From Syntrophorhabdales bacterium (GTDB lineage: Bacteria; Desulfobacterota; Syntrophorhabdia; Syntrophorhabdales; WCHB1-27): 36,959 nucleotides of DNA. Below are positions 25,030-33,058 of the stretch, piece by piece (position 1 is the first letter of the stretch; each line of letters begins with the position of its first letter). A program made the position numbers and the translations under genes. The notes beneath the pieces are model-generated. The model worked only from the letters and a program-made list of their open reading frames with translations. It made no database searches and was not told the DNA's origin. The stretch spans positions 1-36,959 of the forward strand of contig DATKNH010000012.1 in the NCBI GenBank assembly GCA_035541455.1. Reading direction: 5' to 3'.

Positions 25030-25644
25030 GTGACTCTTAAAACAAGAATTATCATGATCCTCATCGCACCGATACTCGTGGTCTCTTTCCAACAGGGCTT
25101 CTGTCAGGACCCCGGCCCAACCGACACCGTGCGAAAGATGCTGGATGAGGTGATCTCGATCCAGACGGATAAAAACACACAGGGGCAGGAATACAGAGAA
25201 GCGCGACGAACAGCGATCAAGAAGGTCATAGTCGGCAATTTCAATTTCGAGGACATGGCGACGCAGGCCCTGGGGGCGTACTGGGGCGGTCTGAGCAGCG
25301 CGAACAGATCTGAGTTCAAACGATTATTTCAGGATCTTTTTCTTGATTCCTACTCGCGGTTGGTGCTCGATTTTCTGAAAAAAGAAAAGGTAGAGTATCT
25401 TACTCAGGATGCACAGAAGGACGAGGCGAAGGTGAGGACTCGCATATACAGGATGAATGAGGCGATCCCTGTTGACTACTCGTTGCTTCTGGCGAACGGA
25501 ACGTGGCTCGTTCGTGACGTGAGAATCGACGGGGTCAGCATCGTTGAGAACTATCGGAAGTCGTTCACGAGGCTGATAAAGCAGGAGTCTTTTGACGCTC
25601 TTCTGAAAAAGATGCGCCTGCAGCAGCAAGCTGTTGAGAAATAG
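25030..25644 (+). CDS. hpnM: HpnM, MlaC/Ttg2D-like periplasmic lipid-binding protein
   Basis: A 204-residue periplasmic protein of the MlaC (toluene tolerance Ttg2D) family. A signal peptide (IIMILIAPILVVSFQQGFCQ) precedes the domain, recognised by VRKMLDEVISIQ, then FNFEDMATQALGAYWGGLSSANRSEFKRLFQ and the late DGVSIVENYRKSF. MlaC proteins carry lipids between membranes, and HpnM would carry hopanoids or related lipids for HpnN. I place the start at the GTG at 25030, which has AAGGAGG ten bases upstream and avoids overlapping hpnN. An ATG at 25003 inside hpnN is less likely. Confidence 0.92.
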   Translation: MTLKTRIIMILIAPILVVSFQQGFCQDPGPTDTVRKMLDEVISIQTDKNTQGQEYREARRTAIKKVIVGNFNFEDMATQALGAYWGGLSSANRSEFKRLFQDLFLDSYSRLVLDFLKKEKVEYLTQDAQKDEAKVRTRIYRMNEAIPVDYSLLLANGTWLVRDVRIDGVSIVENYRKSFTRLIKQESFDALLKKMRLQQQAVEK

Positions 25645-25685
25645 CCCTGATGCTCACATTGGGCGGGATATCGTGAGTCACGATA

Positions 25686-26849
25686 ATGGGAATCTTCGCT
25701 GAGGTCGTCGAAGCTGCTCTCTCACTCATAATCTTGCTGGGATCTCTTTACGCACTCTTTTCCCTTTTCTGCATCGTGGAGTTTTTTCGGCAGTCGAAGG
25801 TTGCGCAGGCAGAACCCGAGCCTGCTTACCCGCCGCTTTCTGTCTTGAAGCCCATGAAGGGTGTCGATCCCGAGTGGCGCGACAACGTCGCGAGTTTTGT
25901 CACTCAGGACTATCCGGAATACGAGGTTCTTCTGGGTATTAACGATGCGCGGGATGAAGGGCTGACACTGGCGCGGGAGATGGCCGGATCATACGCACCG
26001 AAAGTGCGCGTCGTTATCCATGCGAGCAATCTCGGGAGCAATCCAAAAGTTTCAAATCTCCAGGGCCTTATCGCTGAAGCGCGCCATCTCCTGCTGCTCA
26101 TAAGCGATAGCGATATACGGGTTGGGCGCGGCTATCTGAAGCAGGTCGTACGTGAATACCTTGCAACGGAAAGGGTGGGCATCGTGACGTGCCTTTCCAA
26201 GATCACTCGTGCTCACACTGTGGGGGCAGCTCTTGAGTCCCTCACGACAACGGCTGATTTCATCCCCTCGGTCCTCACCGCGAGGAGGCTCGAGGGCGTG
26301 ACGTTCGCTCTCGGTCCTTCTATATTGCTCTCGAAGCAGGCCTTGGAGGAGATAGGAGGCTTGGCGGCATTTGCCGACCACCTGGCCGAGGACTATATGA
26401 TCGGCAACTGCCTGTGGAAAAGGAACTACAGGAACATACTCTCCAGTCATCTGATAGAGTACGTCGTGGGCAGAATGAGTGTCCGTGCGTACCTCGTGCA
26501 TCAGCTCAGATGGGCAAGAACCTACAGAGCGTGCAGGCCCGTCGGCTTTTTGGGGTATGGTATCACTCAAATTTTTCCGTTCGCTCTTCTTTTCCTTGCC
26601 CTGCACGGCGCTTCTGTAGTCTCTCTGTCGGCTATTGCCGTGGTTCTCGCCTTAAGATATGGTACTGCTCTCATGGTTGCCGGGATGGCCGGCTATAACC
26701 GTCAGTGGTTCCGATGGCTCTGGCTGCTGCCCGCAAAAGATATTCTCAGTTTCGGCATATGGCTATGGTGCTTCCTGGGTTCGCACATTTTCTGGAGGGG
26801 CCATCATTACAAGCTGCTGAAGGGCGGGCTGATGAAAAAAATGGATTGA
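25686..26849 (+). CDS. hpnI: HpnI, hopanoid glycosyltransferase (GT2, ceramide-glucosyltransferase-like)
   Basis: A 387-residue membrane-bound glycosyltransferase. An N-terminal helix precedes the GT2 domain: LSVLKPMKGVDPEWRDNVASF near residue 51, the metal-binding DSD at 141-143, the acceptor-site ED in LAEDYMIG near 237, and QLRWARTYR, the (Q/R)xxRW motif near 272. C-terminal helices follow from about 285. HpnI adds N-acetylglucosamine to bacteriohopanetetrol, the first step toward glucosaminyl and cyclitol-ether hopanoids. The usual next enzyme, the HpnK deacetylase, is not in the window. The ribosome site is weak. It is the last gene before a break containing a decayed minus-strand gene. 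Confidence 0.92.
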   Translation: MGIFAEVVEAALSLIILLGSLYALFSLFCIVEFFRQSKVAQAEPEPAYPPLSVLKPMKGVDPEWRDNVASFVTQDYPEYEVLLGINDARDEGLTLAREMAGSYAPKVRVVIHASNLGSNPKVSNLQGLIAEARHLLLLISDSDIRVGRGYLKQVVREYLATERVGIVTCLSKITRAHTVGAALESLTTTADFIPSVLTARRLEGVTFALGPSILLSKQALEEIGGLAAFADHLAEDYMIGNCLWKRNYRNILSSHLIEYVVGRMSVRAYLVHQLRWARTYRACRPVGFLGYGITQIFPFALLFLALHGASVVSLSAIAVVLALRYGTALMVAGMAGYNRQWFRWLWLLPAKDILSFGIWLWCFLGSHIFWRGHHYKLLKGGLMKKMD

Positions 26850-26858
26850 TACGATGGG

Positions 26859-27214
26859 TTAGTATTGGTCGAACGTCTCCATCTCAGTCTTTCCGCGCGG
26901 CACCTTTCTTTGTGATAGGTTGATGAACGATGAAGCAAGGCGCGCCTCGTTGAGCGGTAGCGGCAGACGTCTGAGCATCGACCGATAGCCATAGAAGTCG
27001 CGGTGCAACTCTTTTACCCTCTGTTCCAATTCTCCGGCAGAGCAGAACGCCGGCTTGATATGGCAGGAGATGCCGGGCCATCTGCCTGGGGCGTAATCCC
27101 GGCGAGATACGGCAGGGTGAGGCCTACAAGGTTCCTTTTCCTGGTTTTGTGCAGCGTAAGATCCGATCTGGATCGATAGTGGATCGGCTGAATAATGAGC
27201 AGCCTTTTACGCAT
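26859..27214 (-). pseudogene. Remnant of a B12-binding radical SAM gene (both ends kept, middle deleted)
   Basis: From ATG at 27214 the minus strand reads RLLIIQPIHYRSRSDLTLHK and then KRNLVGLTLPYLAGITP, a typical N-terminus of a cobalamin-binding radical SAM protein, and stops after 66 codons. In a second frame, ending at a TAA at 26859-26861, it reads ELEQRVKELHRDFYGYRSML, then RRLPLPLNEAR and NLSQRK, ending ETFDQY. That is the kind of C-terminus such proteins carry. The conserved middle, including the CxxxCxxC radical SAM motif, is absent. The simplest reading is one large internal deletion near 27070-27090 that fused the ends out of frame. The subfamily cannot be fixed. Confidence 0.7.
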
Positions 27215-27261
27215 ACCAATATCCTATCAACGATTTGCAGACAGTTCAATGTGCAACGAGA

Positions 27262-27289
27262 TTGACTTAAACAGTTTTTGTTCTTATCA
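27262..27289 (+). promoter_or_regulatory. Candidate internal sigma-70 promoter
   Basis: TTGACT (27262-27267), a 16-base spacer and TATCAT (27284-27289) lie about 40 bases before the GTG at 27330. It would start a second transcription unit for the downstream fusion gene and the core hopanoid genes, and it argues against a gene start at 27195 or 27249. Confidence 0.45.
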
Positions 27290-27329
27290 TTGTTCCGTTC
27301 CCGATTTTCATCATAGCGGGCGTATCGGC

Positions 27330-28547
27330 GTGACAGGAACCGCACTCATACTTGCGCCAAACGATGGAGGGCTGCAGCAGGTCTTCGGCCTGCCCGTGGT
27401 CCGGAGGCTTGTGCTGCTTATGCGGGGGGCCGGGATCGAAACAGTGCAGATCGTGAGCCGCAACGAATCAATACTCGCCACCCCTTCGGGCTTGATCTCG
27501 CCGGATGTGCGTCATGTTGTACGTGACGCGGAGGAGTTAGACGACGTTGTCAGCAAGATAATCGTCGGCCGGCATGAGAGGGTGCTGGTGGCGAGGGCTG
27601 ACCTCGTCGTGGATAGAAGATCGCTCTCTCTGCTTGTCCAGGCCGCAGAAAGGAGTGCGGATGAGGAGTGCATCTACGTTTTGAGGTCCGATGAAGGGTC
27701 CCATCTGGAAGGGATCTACGCGGCAGGCAACGATGCGCTTGCTTCCGTTGCACACGCCATCTGGTCGTCCGAGACATCTGATTCAGCAATCCTAGAAAAA
27801 GCGGAGTGGTTAGCTGCAGCGCCTGGTCTGCCTTGCATCGCGGGCGGGGAGCACACCTCAGTGAGGAGAGCAGAGGAGCGATTGATTGCCGCTCTTCCGC
27901 TGGCAACAGCAGACAGGGACGGTTTCATGGCCCGCCACCTGGATCGCCACTTTTCCCGCCGCATCAGTCGCAAACTCGCCCGCACAGGGGTGACACCCAA
28001 TCAGATCACCCTTTTCAACGTTGCAATCGGTTTTGCAGGCGCGTTCTTTCTTGCAAGAGGCAGCTACTGGTCGCAACTCGGCGGCTCGCTCCTCTTCCTG
28101 CTTTGCGTGGTACTCGACGGCGTGGACGGCGAAGTGGCCCGGTTAAAACTGAAGGAGTCTGTTTTTGGTCACTATTTAGATGTCATTACCGACAACCTGG
28201 TTCACGTTGCTATCTTTGTTGGCATAGCCGTCGGGCTCTGCTACCAGACCGGGAATAGGGGCTATCTTTATGCACTCGGATTCCTTCTTGGCGGCTTTGG
28301 CCTCTGTGCGTGTGTTGTCCGCAGGACCTTAAACCGTTGTCCCGACAGGGCACGGTCGGGAACGACGAGCAAACTTATCGGTCTCCTGGCAAATCGTGAT
28401 TTTGCCTACCTTGTTGTCGCATTCGCTATAGTCGGCCATCTAAACTGGTTCTTGCTGGCCGCCGCAGCCGGGACCTATGTCTTTGCCGCAACCCTGTGGG
28501 TTCTTGATAAGAGCAGTGCCGCCCAACCAGTGTCGCCTTGCCCTTGA
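27330..28547 (+). CDS. Nucleotidyltransferase-like / CDP-alcohol phosphatidyltransferase fusion
   Basis: The C-terminal half carries the complete CDP-alcohol phosphatidyltransferase signature DG-x2-AR-x8-G-x3-D-x3-D (around nucleotides 28128-28196), with several membrane helices. The N-terminal half starts TALILAPNDGGLQQVFGLPV and resembles a nucleotidyltransferase fold, but lacks the GxG...R...PK nucleotide signature and seems degenerate. The plan recalls the bifunctional inositol-1-phosphate cytidylyltransferase/di-inositol-phosphate phosphate synthase of some archaea and thermophiles. An active stand-alone nucleotidyltransferase (15543-16259) could supply the missing activity. Product candidates are a phosphatidylinositol phosphate-type lipid or a phosphodiester-linked cyclitol. 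The start at GTG 27330 is chosen from the promoter position. The frame is open upstream to 27195. Confidence 0.82.
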   Translation: MTGTALILAPNDGGLQQVFGLPVVRRLVLLMRGAGIETVQIVSRNESILATPSGLISPDVRHVVRDAEELDDVVSKIIVGRHERVLVARADLVVDRRSLSLLVQAAERSADEECIYVLRSDEGSHLEGIYAAGNDALASVAHAIWSSETSDSAILEKAEWLAAAPGLPCIAGGEHTSVRRAEERLIAALPLATADRDGFMARHLDRHFSRRISRKLARTGVTPNQITLFNVAIGFAGAFFLARGSYWSQLGGSLLFLLCVVLDGVDGEVARLKLKESVFGHYLDVITDNLVHVAIFVGIAVGLCYQTGNRGYLYALGFLLGGFGLCACVVRRTLNRCPDRARSGTTSKLIGLLANRDFAYLVVAFAIVGHLNWFLLAAAAGTYVFAATLWVLDKSSAAQPVSPCP

Positions 28548-28659
28548 CAAACCCCTGTTTTGTGCAGAAAATGAGAGTAGGGTCGCGGATTGCCACGAGC
28601 CGTGTTACAATCGGTTATACGCTGGATGACTAAGTAATCCACTTCACGGACAGCGAACG

Positions 28660-30081
28660 GTGCGGACGCTATTGCTGAATCCTCCCTCATGCAGGGGTTT
28701 TGACGGCGGCGCTGGTTCACGTTATCAGGCTCGCCGTGAGGTCAAGTCCTTCTGGTATCCCACGTGGCTGGCCTATGCTGCCGGGCTCACAGAGGGAAGC
28801 CGGCTTCTCGATGCCTCTGCCGAGGACATGGATGCAGCCCAGGTCGTGCGTGAGGCTCGCGGCTACGAGCTCATCATAATCCACACGAGCACCCCGACTT
28901 TTACAACTGACGCAGGGATCGCGGAAAAGCTTAAGAGTCACTATCCCGGTATTGTTGTTGGGTTTGTCGGACCGCACGTCACTGCCCTCCCCGAGGTTGC
29001 TCTCCAGACTTCAAGAGCCATCGATTTCGTCGCACTTGGCGAATTCGATTATACCGTGGCTGAGATTGCCGAGGGGCGTCCCCTCAGCGAAGTCCGTGGT
29101 GTAGCCTTTCGCGCAAACGGGACGGTCCGCCGGACGACTTCGAGGCCGGCCATTGAGGACCTTGATGCACTTCCCTTTGTGACCAGTGTTTACGCACGGG
29201 ACCTTAACCCCGAGCATTACTTTATAGGCTATTTGCAGCATCCGTATGTCTCGCTGTATGCTGGCCGGGGCTGTCGGTCGCGATGTACGTTCTGCCTGTG
29301 GCCTCAGACAATATCTGGCCACACCTACCGTGTGAGAAGCCCTGAGAACGTGTGCGAAGAAGTGGCACTGGCGAAGCAGCTCCTGCCGAACGTCAGAGAG
29401 TTTTTTTTCGATGATGACACTTTTACCGACAATCCTCATCTTGATGAAATTGCGCAAAGACTGGGTCGTCTCAATATCACGTGGTCCTGTAATGCCCGCG
29501 CTGCTGTTTCCAGGGAAACCCTTGCGTTACTCAGGGAAAATGGCTTACGCCTTCTTGTGGTGGGCTTTGAGTCCGGCAATCAAAAAATCCTAAATGGTAT
29601 CAGGAAGGGAATCCGTGTTGAGCAGGAATGGGAATTCGTAAAGGCGGCAAAAGAACTCGGCATCCTTATACACGGAACCTTCATCCTGGGATTGCCGGGC
29701 GAGACAGCCGGGACAATCGAAGAGACTATCAGGTTTGCGAAAGAGATAGATCCGTACAGTGTTCAAGTTTCTTTGGCAGCTCCTTACCCCGGCACCGAGC
29801 TTTACGAGCAGGCCAAGCGAAGCGGCTGGCTCGCGCAGGACGAAACGTGTCTCGTGCGGGAAGGCATCCAGAATGCGGTCCTTACTTATGAAGGCCTTGA
29901 TGCGGAGGCGATCTACGGTGCGGTGGAGCGCTTCTATCGCTCCTTCTACCTGCGCCCTGGTCCCGTATTGCGCATTTTGCGGGAGATGCTGCACGACAGG
30001 AGAGTCTTTGCCAGGAGAATGAGAGAAGGCAAGGAATTTTTTTCATTTATGGCCAGGCGAAAAGAGGTTGTCAAATGCTGA
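28660..30081 (+). CDS. hpnJ: HpnJ, B12-binding-type radical SAM enzyme of cyclitol-ether hopanoids
   Basis: A 473-residue protein with an N-terminal cobalamin-binding-like domain (LIIIHTSTPTF near residue 71) and a radical SAM core with CRSRCTFC (C205, C209, C212). The N-terminal GFDGGAGSRYQARR...KSFWYPTW is a strong hallmark of HpnJ, which rearranges the glucosamine of glucosaminyl-bacteriohopanetetrol into the cyclopentane cyclitol ether. The start codon is GTG, with no clear ribosome site. It overlaps the squalene-hopene cyclase gene by seven bases. Its presence predicts a cyclitol-ether hopanoid, provided an HpnK deacetylase is encoded elsewhere. Confidence 0.93.
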   Translation: MRTLLLNPPSCRGFDGGAGSRYQARREVKSFWYPTWLAYAAGLTEGSRLLDASAEDMDAAQVVREARGYELIIIHTSTPTFTTDAGIAEKLKSHYPGIVVGFVGPHVTALPEVALQTSRAIDFVALGEFDYTVAEIAEGRPLSEVRGVAFRANGTVRRTTSRPAIEDLDALPFVTSVYARDLNPEHYFIGYLQHPYVSLYAGRGCRSRCTFCLWPQTISGHTYRVRSPENVCEEVALAKQLLPNVREFFFDDDTFTDNPHLDEIAQRLGRLNITWSCNARAAVSRETLALLRENGLRLLVVGFESGNQKILNGIRKGIRVEQEWEFVKAAKELGILIHGTFILGLPGETAGTIEETIRFAKEIDPYSVQVSLAAPYPGTELYEQAKRSGWLAQDETCLVREGIQNAVLTYEGLDAEAIYGAVERFYRSFYLRPGPVLRILREMLHDRRVFARRMREGKEFFSFMARRKEVVKC

Positions 30082-32039
30082 TGAGCAGCGTATCAGGTTC
30101 CCTGCCCGTTTCTCGCACCGGCGATCTGCTTGACCGGGTCACACGGGCGATAGGGAGAACCCACGCCTACTATCGTAGCGAGCAGCATCCCTCCGGTTAC
30201 TGGTGGTACGAGCTGGAATCAAACGTGACGATTACAGCAGAATACCTGATGCTCATGCACTTCGCCGGCGTCAAAGACACGGAGAAGGATAGAAAAATGG
30301 CCCGCTATCTGCTGCGAAAGCAGAGAGCTGACGGCACATGGGCGATACATTACGGCGGGAAAGGAGATTTGAGCACAACGGTCGAAGCATATTTCGCACT
30401 CAAGCTTGCCGGATTCTCCGCTGACCATCCTGCCTTGAGAGAGGCGCAGCAATTCATTCTTGCACAAGGTGGCGCCGAGCGTTCAAGGGTCTTCACGAAG
30501 ATCTTTCTCGCGCTTTTCGGCCAGATGGACTGGGAGGCCACGCCCTCGGTACCTGTCGAAATAATGCTTCTGCCTCAATGGTCTCCCCTCAATATCTACG
30601 ATATATCTGCATGGGCAAGAGCCACGGTTGTGCCTCTCTCGATACTTCTCGACCTCAGGCCGGTGAAGCCACTTCCGGAACAGATCGGGATCCGCGAGCT
30701 ATACAGAAATCCCTCTGACCGCCGTCCGCCTCTCACCACCGGGCAGACGCCATTCTTGTCCTGGAAAAAATTCTTTCTCGCCCTCGATGGCCTGATCAAG
30801 GCGGTCGTAGCGAGCCGCGTGAGGCCGCTCAGGAAACGGGCTCTGCACAAGGCTGAAACCTGGGTGATCGAGCATCAGGAGGAGAGCGGCGACTGGCTGG
30901 GCATACAGCCCGCTATGGTTAATTCCCTGCTGGCGCTCATCAGTCTTGGCCGCGAAGCTGGTAACGGACGGTCCAATCATGCTGTGCGGAAAGGCTTTGA
31001 AGCCCTCAAGAGGTTTACTATCGAGACTGAGGATGAACTTCTGCTTCAGTCCTGCGTGTCGCCGGTCTGGGATACAGCTCTGACTGGACTAGCTTTGCTT
31101 GACTCCGGTATGGGCAGGTGTGACCCGGTGCTCACAAACGCGTGCACGTGGCTTTCCTCGAAACAGTCATTCAGAAAAGGCGACTGGAGCGTAAAGAGGC
31201 CAAGCCTGGAGCCGGGGGGGTGGGCCTTCGAATTCGAAAATAGCTGGCAACCAGATGTTGACGACACAGCGGTGGTCATGATGTTTCTGAATCGTTGCGG
31301 GGAGGGAGGCATTGCTGCAATTCAGGAGCTCAAGCTCGGCCTGCGCTGGCTGCTCGGCATGCAGGGGAAAGACGGCGGCTGGGGAGCTTTCGATGCCGAC
31401 AACAACACGGAGATTGCCAACCAGGTACCGTTTGCAGACCTGGAGGCAATGCTTGATCCCAGTACCGCTGACGTCACGGGGAGAGCACTGAAGCTGCTTG
31501 GCATGCTCGGCTATAAACCCCACGACAACGAGGTGCGTCGCGCGCTTGCATTTATCAGAAAGACGCAAGAGGAGGACGGGTTGTGGTGGGGAAGATGGGG
31601 CGTGAACTATGCTTACGGGACGTGGTCCGTGCTGGAGGGGCTTCGCTCCATAGGGGAAGAGATGGACAAACCTTACGTGAGAAAGGCAGTTGCCACCCTA
31701 AAGCACCACCAGAACGAAGACGGCGGGTGGGGGGAGTGCTGTGAGTCTTACGAGGACCCGAGCCTGCGGCTGCAGGGAAAGAGTACGCCATCGCAAACGG
31801 CATGGGTGATCATGGCGCTGCTTGCAGCGGGAGAAGGAACGTCAGAAGAGGTGGCTCACGGGGTATCTTTCCTGCTCGAAAGACAGAAGACGGACGGAAC
31901 ATGGGATGAGCCCGAATACACCGCCACAGGGTTTCCGAAGTATTTCATGATAAATTACCACAACTACAGGAACTGCTTTCCTCTTATGGCACTCGGCAAG
32001 TTCGTGTCGTCCCTACATGGTGAGAAAGGCATACAGTGA
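30075..32039 (+). CDS. shc: Squalene-hopene cyclase
   Basis: The 654-residue enzyme cyclises squalene to hopene, the founding step of hopanoid synthesis, at the inner-membrane surface. The protonating motif DVDDTAVV lies near residue 394, as in characterised cyclases. QW-type repeats are visible at QRADGTWAIHYGG (near 90), KDGGWGAFDADNN (near 434), EEDGLWWGRWGVNY (near 498) and NEDGGWGECCESY (near 546). Length is normal. The ATG overlaps hpnJ and its stop overlaps the hpnA GTG start, so the three are coupled. Squalene-forming genes (hpnCDE) are not in the window. Confidence 0.97.
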   Translation: MLMSSVSGSLPVSRTGDLLDRVTRAIGRTHAYYRSEQHPSGYWWYELESNVTITAEYLMLMHFAGVKDTEKDRKMARYLLRKQRADGTWAIHYGGKGDLSTTVEAYFALKLAGFSADHPALREAQQFILAQGGAERSRVFTKIFLALFGQMDWEATPSVPVEIMLLPQWSPLNIYDISAWARATVVPLSILLDLRPVKPLPEQIGIRELYRNPSDRRPPLTTGQTPFLSWKKFFLALDGLIKAVVASRVRPLRKRALHKAETWVIEHQEESGDWLGIQPAMVNSLLALISLGREAGNGRSNHAVRKGFEALKRFTIETEDELLLQSCVSPVWDTALTGLALLDSGMGRCDPVLTNACTWLSSKQSFRKGDWSVKRPSLEPGGWAFEFENSWQPDVDDTAVVMMFLNRCGEGGIAAIQELKLGLRWLLGMQGKDGGWGAFDADNNTEIANQVPFADLEAMLDPSTADVTGRALKLLGMLGYKPHDNEVRRALAFIRKTQEEDGLWWGRWGVNYAYGTWSVLEGLRSIGEEMDKPYVRKAVATLKHHQNEDGGWGECCESYEDPSLRLQGKSTPSQTAWVIMALLAAGEGTSEEVAHGVSFLLERQKTDGTWDEPEYTATGFPKYFMINYHNYRNCFPLMALGKFVSSLHGEKGIQ

Positions 32040-33058
32040 AGGCTCTCGTGACAGGTGCCACCGGGTTCGTGGGATTCCACGTGGCGAAGGCCTTGCAGGA
32101 AAAAGGTGTCGAAGTCCGGGCACTCGTGAGGGCAAGCAGCGATACTTCCGACCTTGCACCACTCGGTGTGGAGTTAGTCACGGGGGACATAAGAGACTAC
32201 GATTCCGTGCGCAGGGCGCTTCAAGGCTGCGGAGAGTTGTATCATGTGGCCGCTGATTACAGGCTCTGGGTGCCTGACCCGGAGGCCATGTACGAAACAA
32301 ACGTCCAAGGCACCGTGAACGTGATGCAGGCCGCTCTTGAAGCGGGCACGGGAAAGGTTGTCTACACGAGTTCAGCAGGGACGCTCGTCCCTAAACGGAG
32401 TCGTGGCAAGTGCAACGAGGAAACACCAGTTTGTCTCTCCGACATGGTGGGCCATTACAAAAGGTCTAAGTTCCTCGCTGAGAGGCACGTCTACGAGTTC
32501 ATCAGCAGGGGTCTGCCCATTGTGATTGTCAACCCTACCACTCCGATCGGGCCCATGGACAGAAAGCCCACACCCACCGGCAAGGTGATTGTAGACTTTC
32601 TCAGTGGCAGGATGCCGGCGTTCATAGACACAGGCCTGAACTTTGTCGACGTTGAGGAAGTAGGGCTGGGGCACTGGCTCGCGTCGCAGTACGGGAAATC
32701 CGGCGAGCACTATATCCTGGGTAACCGCAATATGAGTCTGGGTGAATTCCTGGCGATACTGGGCCGAATAGGCGAGCGCAAGCCTCCGCGTGTAAAACTC
32801 CCTTACGTGCCGGTACTTCTCGCTGCTTATGTTGACGAAGCTGTCTCCACGTGGATAAGGCACACACAGCCGACAATCCCTCTTACAGGCGTTAAGATGG
32901 CCAAGAGCTACATGTATTTCGACTGCTCAAAGGCTGTCCACAGTCTGGGAGTGCCGCAGATGCCGGTGGAACGCGCGATGCAGAAATCGATCGACTGGTA
33001 TCTCGAAAGAGGCTACGTGAGGAATCGGCCTTCGTCGGGAGGTCGGCATGTCTGCTAG
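32036..33058 (+). CDS. hpnA: HpnA, hopanoid-associated NAD-dependent sugar epimerase/dehydratase-like protein
   Basis: A 340-residue short-chain dehydrogenase/reductase of the extended type. The NAD loop GATGFVG is at residues 7-13, the catalytic YxxxK at Y141-K145, the Ser/Thr of TSSAGT near 111, and NPTTPIGPMDRKPTPTGK near residue 170 is characteristic of HpnA. HpnA occurs in hopanoid loci, but its substrate is not settled. The GTG start overlaps the cyclase stop, and it overlaps the DUF116 gene by 11 bases. Confidence 0.94.
   Translation: MKALVTGATGFVGFHVAKALQEKGVEVRALVRASSDTSDLAPLGVELVTGDIRDYDSVRRALQGCGELYHVAADYRLWVPDPEAMYETNVQGTVNVMQAALEAGTGKVVYTSSAGTLVPKRSRGKCNEETPVCLSDMVGHYKRSKFLAERHVYEFISRGLPIVIVNPTTPIGPMDRKPTPTGKVIVDFLSGRMPAFIDTGLNFVDVEEVGLGHWLASQYGKSGEHYILGNRNMSLGEFLAILGRIGERKPPRVKLPYVPVLLAAYVDEAVSTWIRHTQPTIPLTGVKMAKSYMYFDCSKAVHSLGVPQMPVERAMQKSIDWYLERGYVRNRPSSGGRHVC

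Noticed and set aside
26807-27081. Two separate small minus-strand genes after hpnI
   Set aside because: The frames make no sense alone. A third frame through the same DNA gives a clear radical SAM C-terminus, so this is one decayed gene.
27195-27329. Longer N-terminus for the phosphatidyltransferase fusion gene
   Set aside because: The extra 45 residues lack family character, overlap the decayed gene's 5' end, and lie across the candidate promoter.
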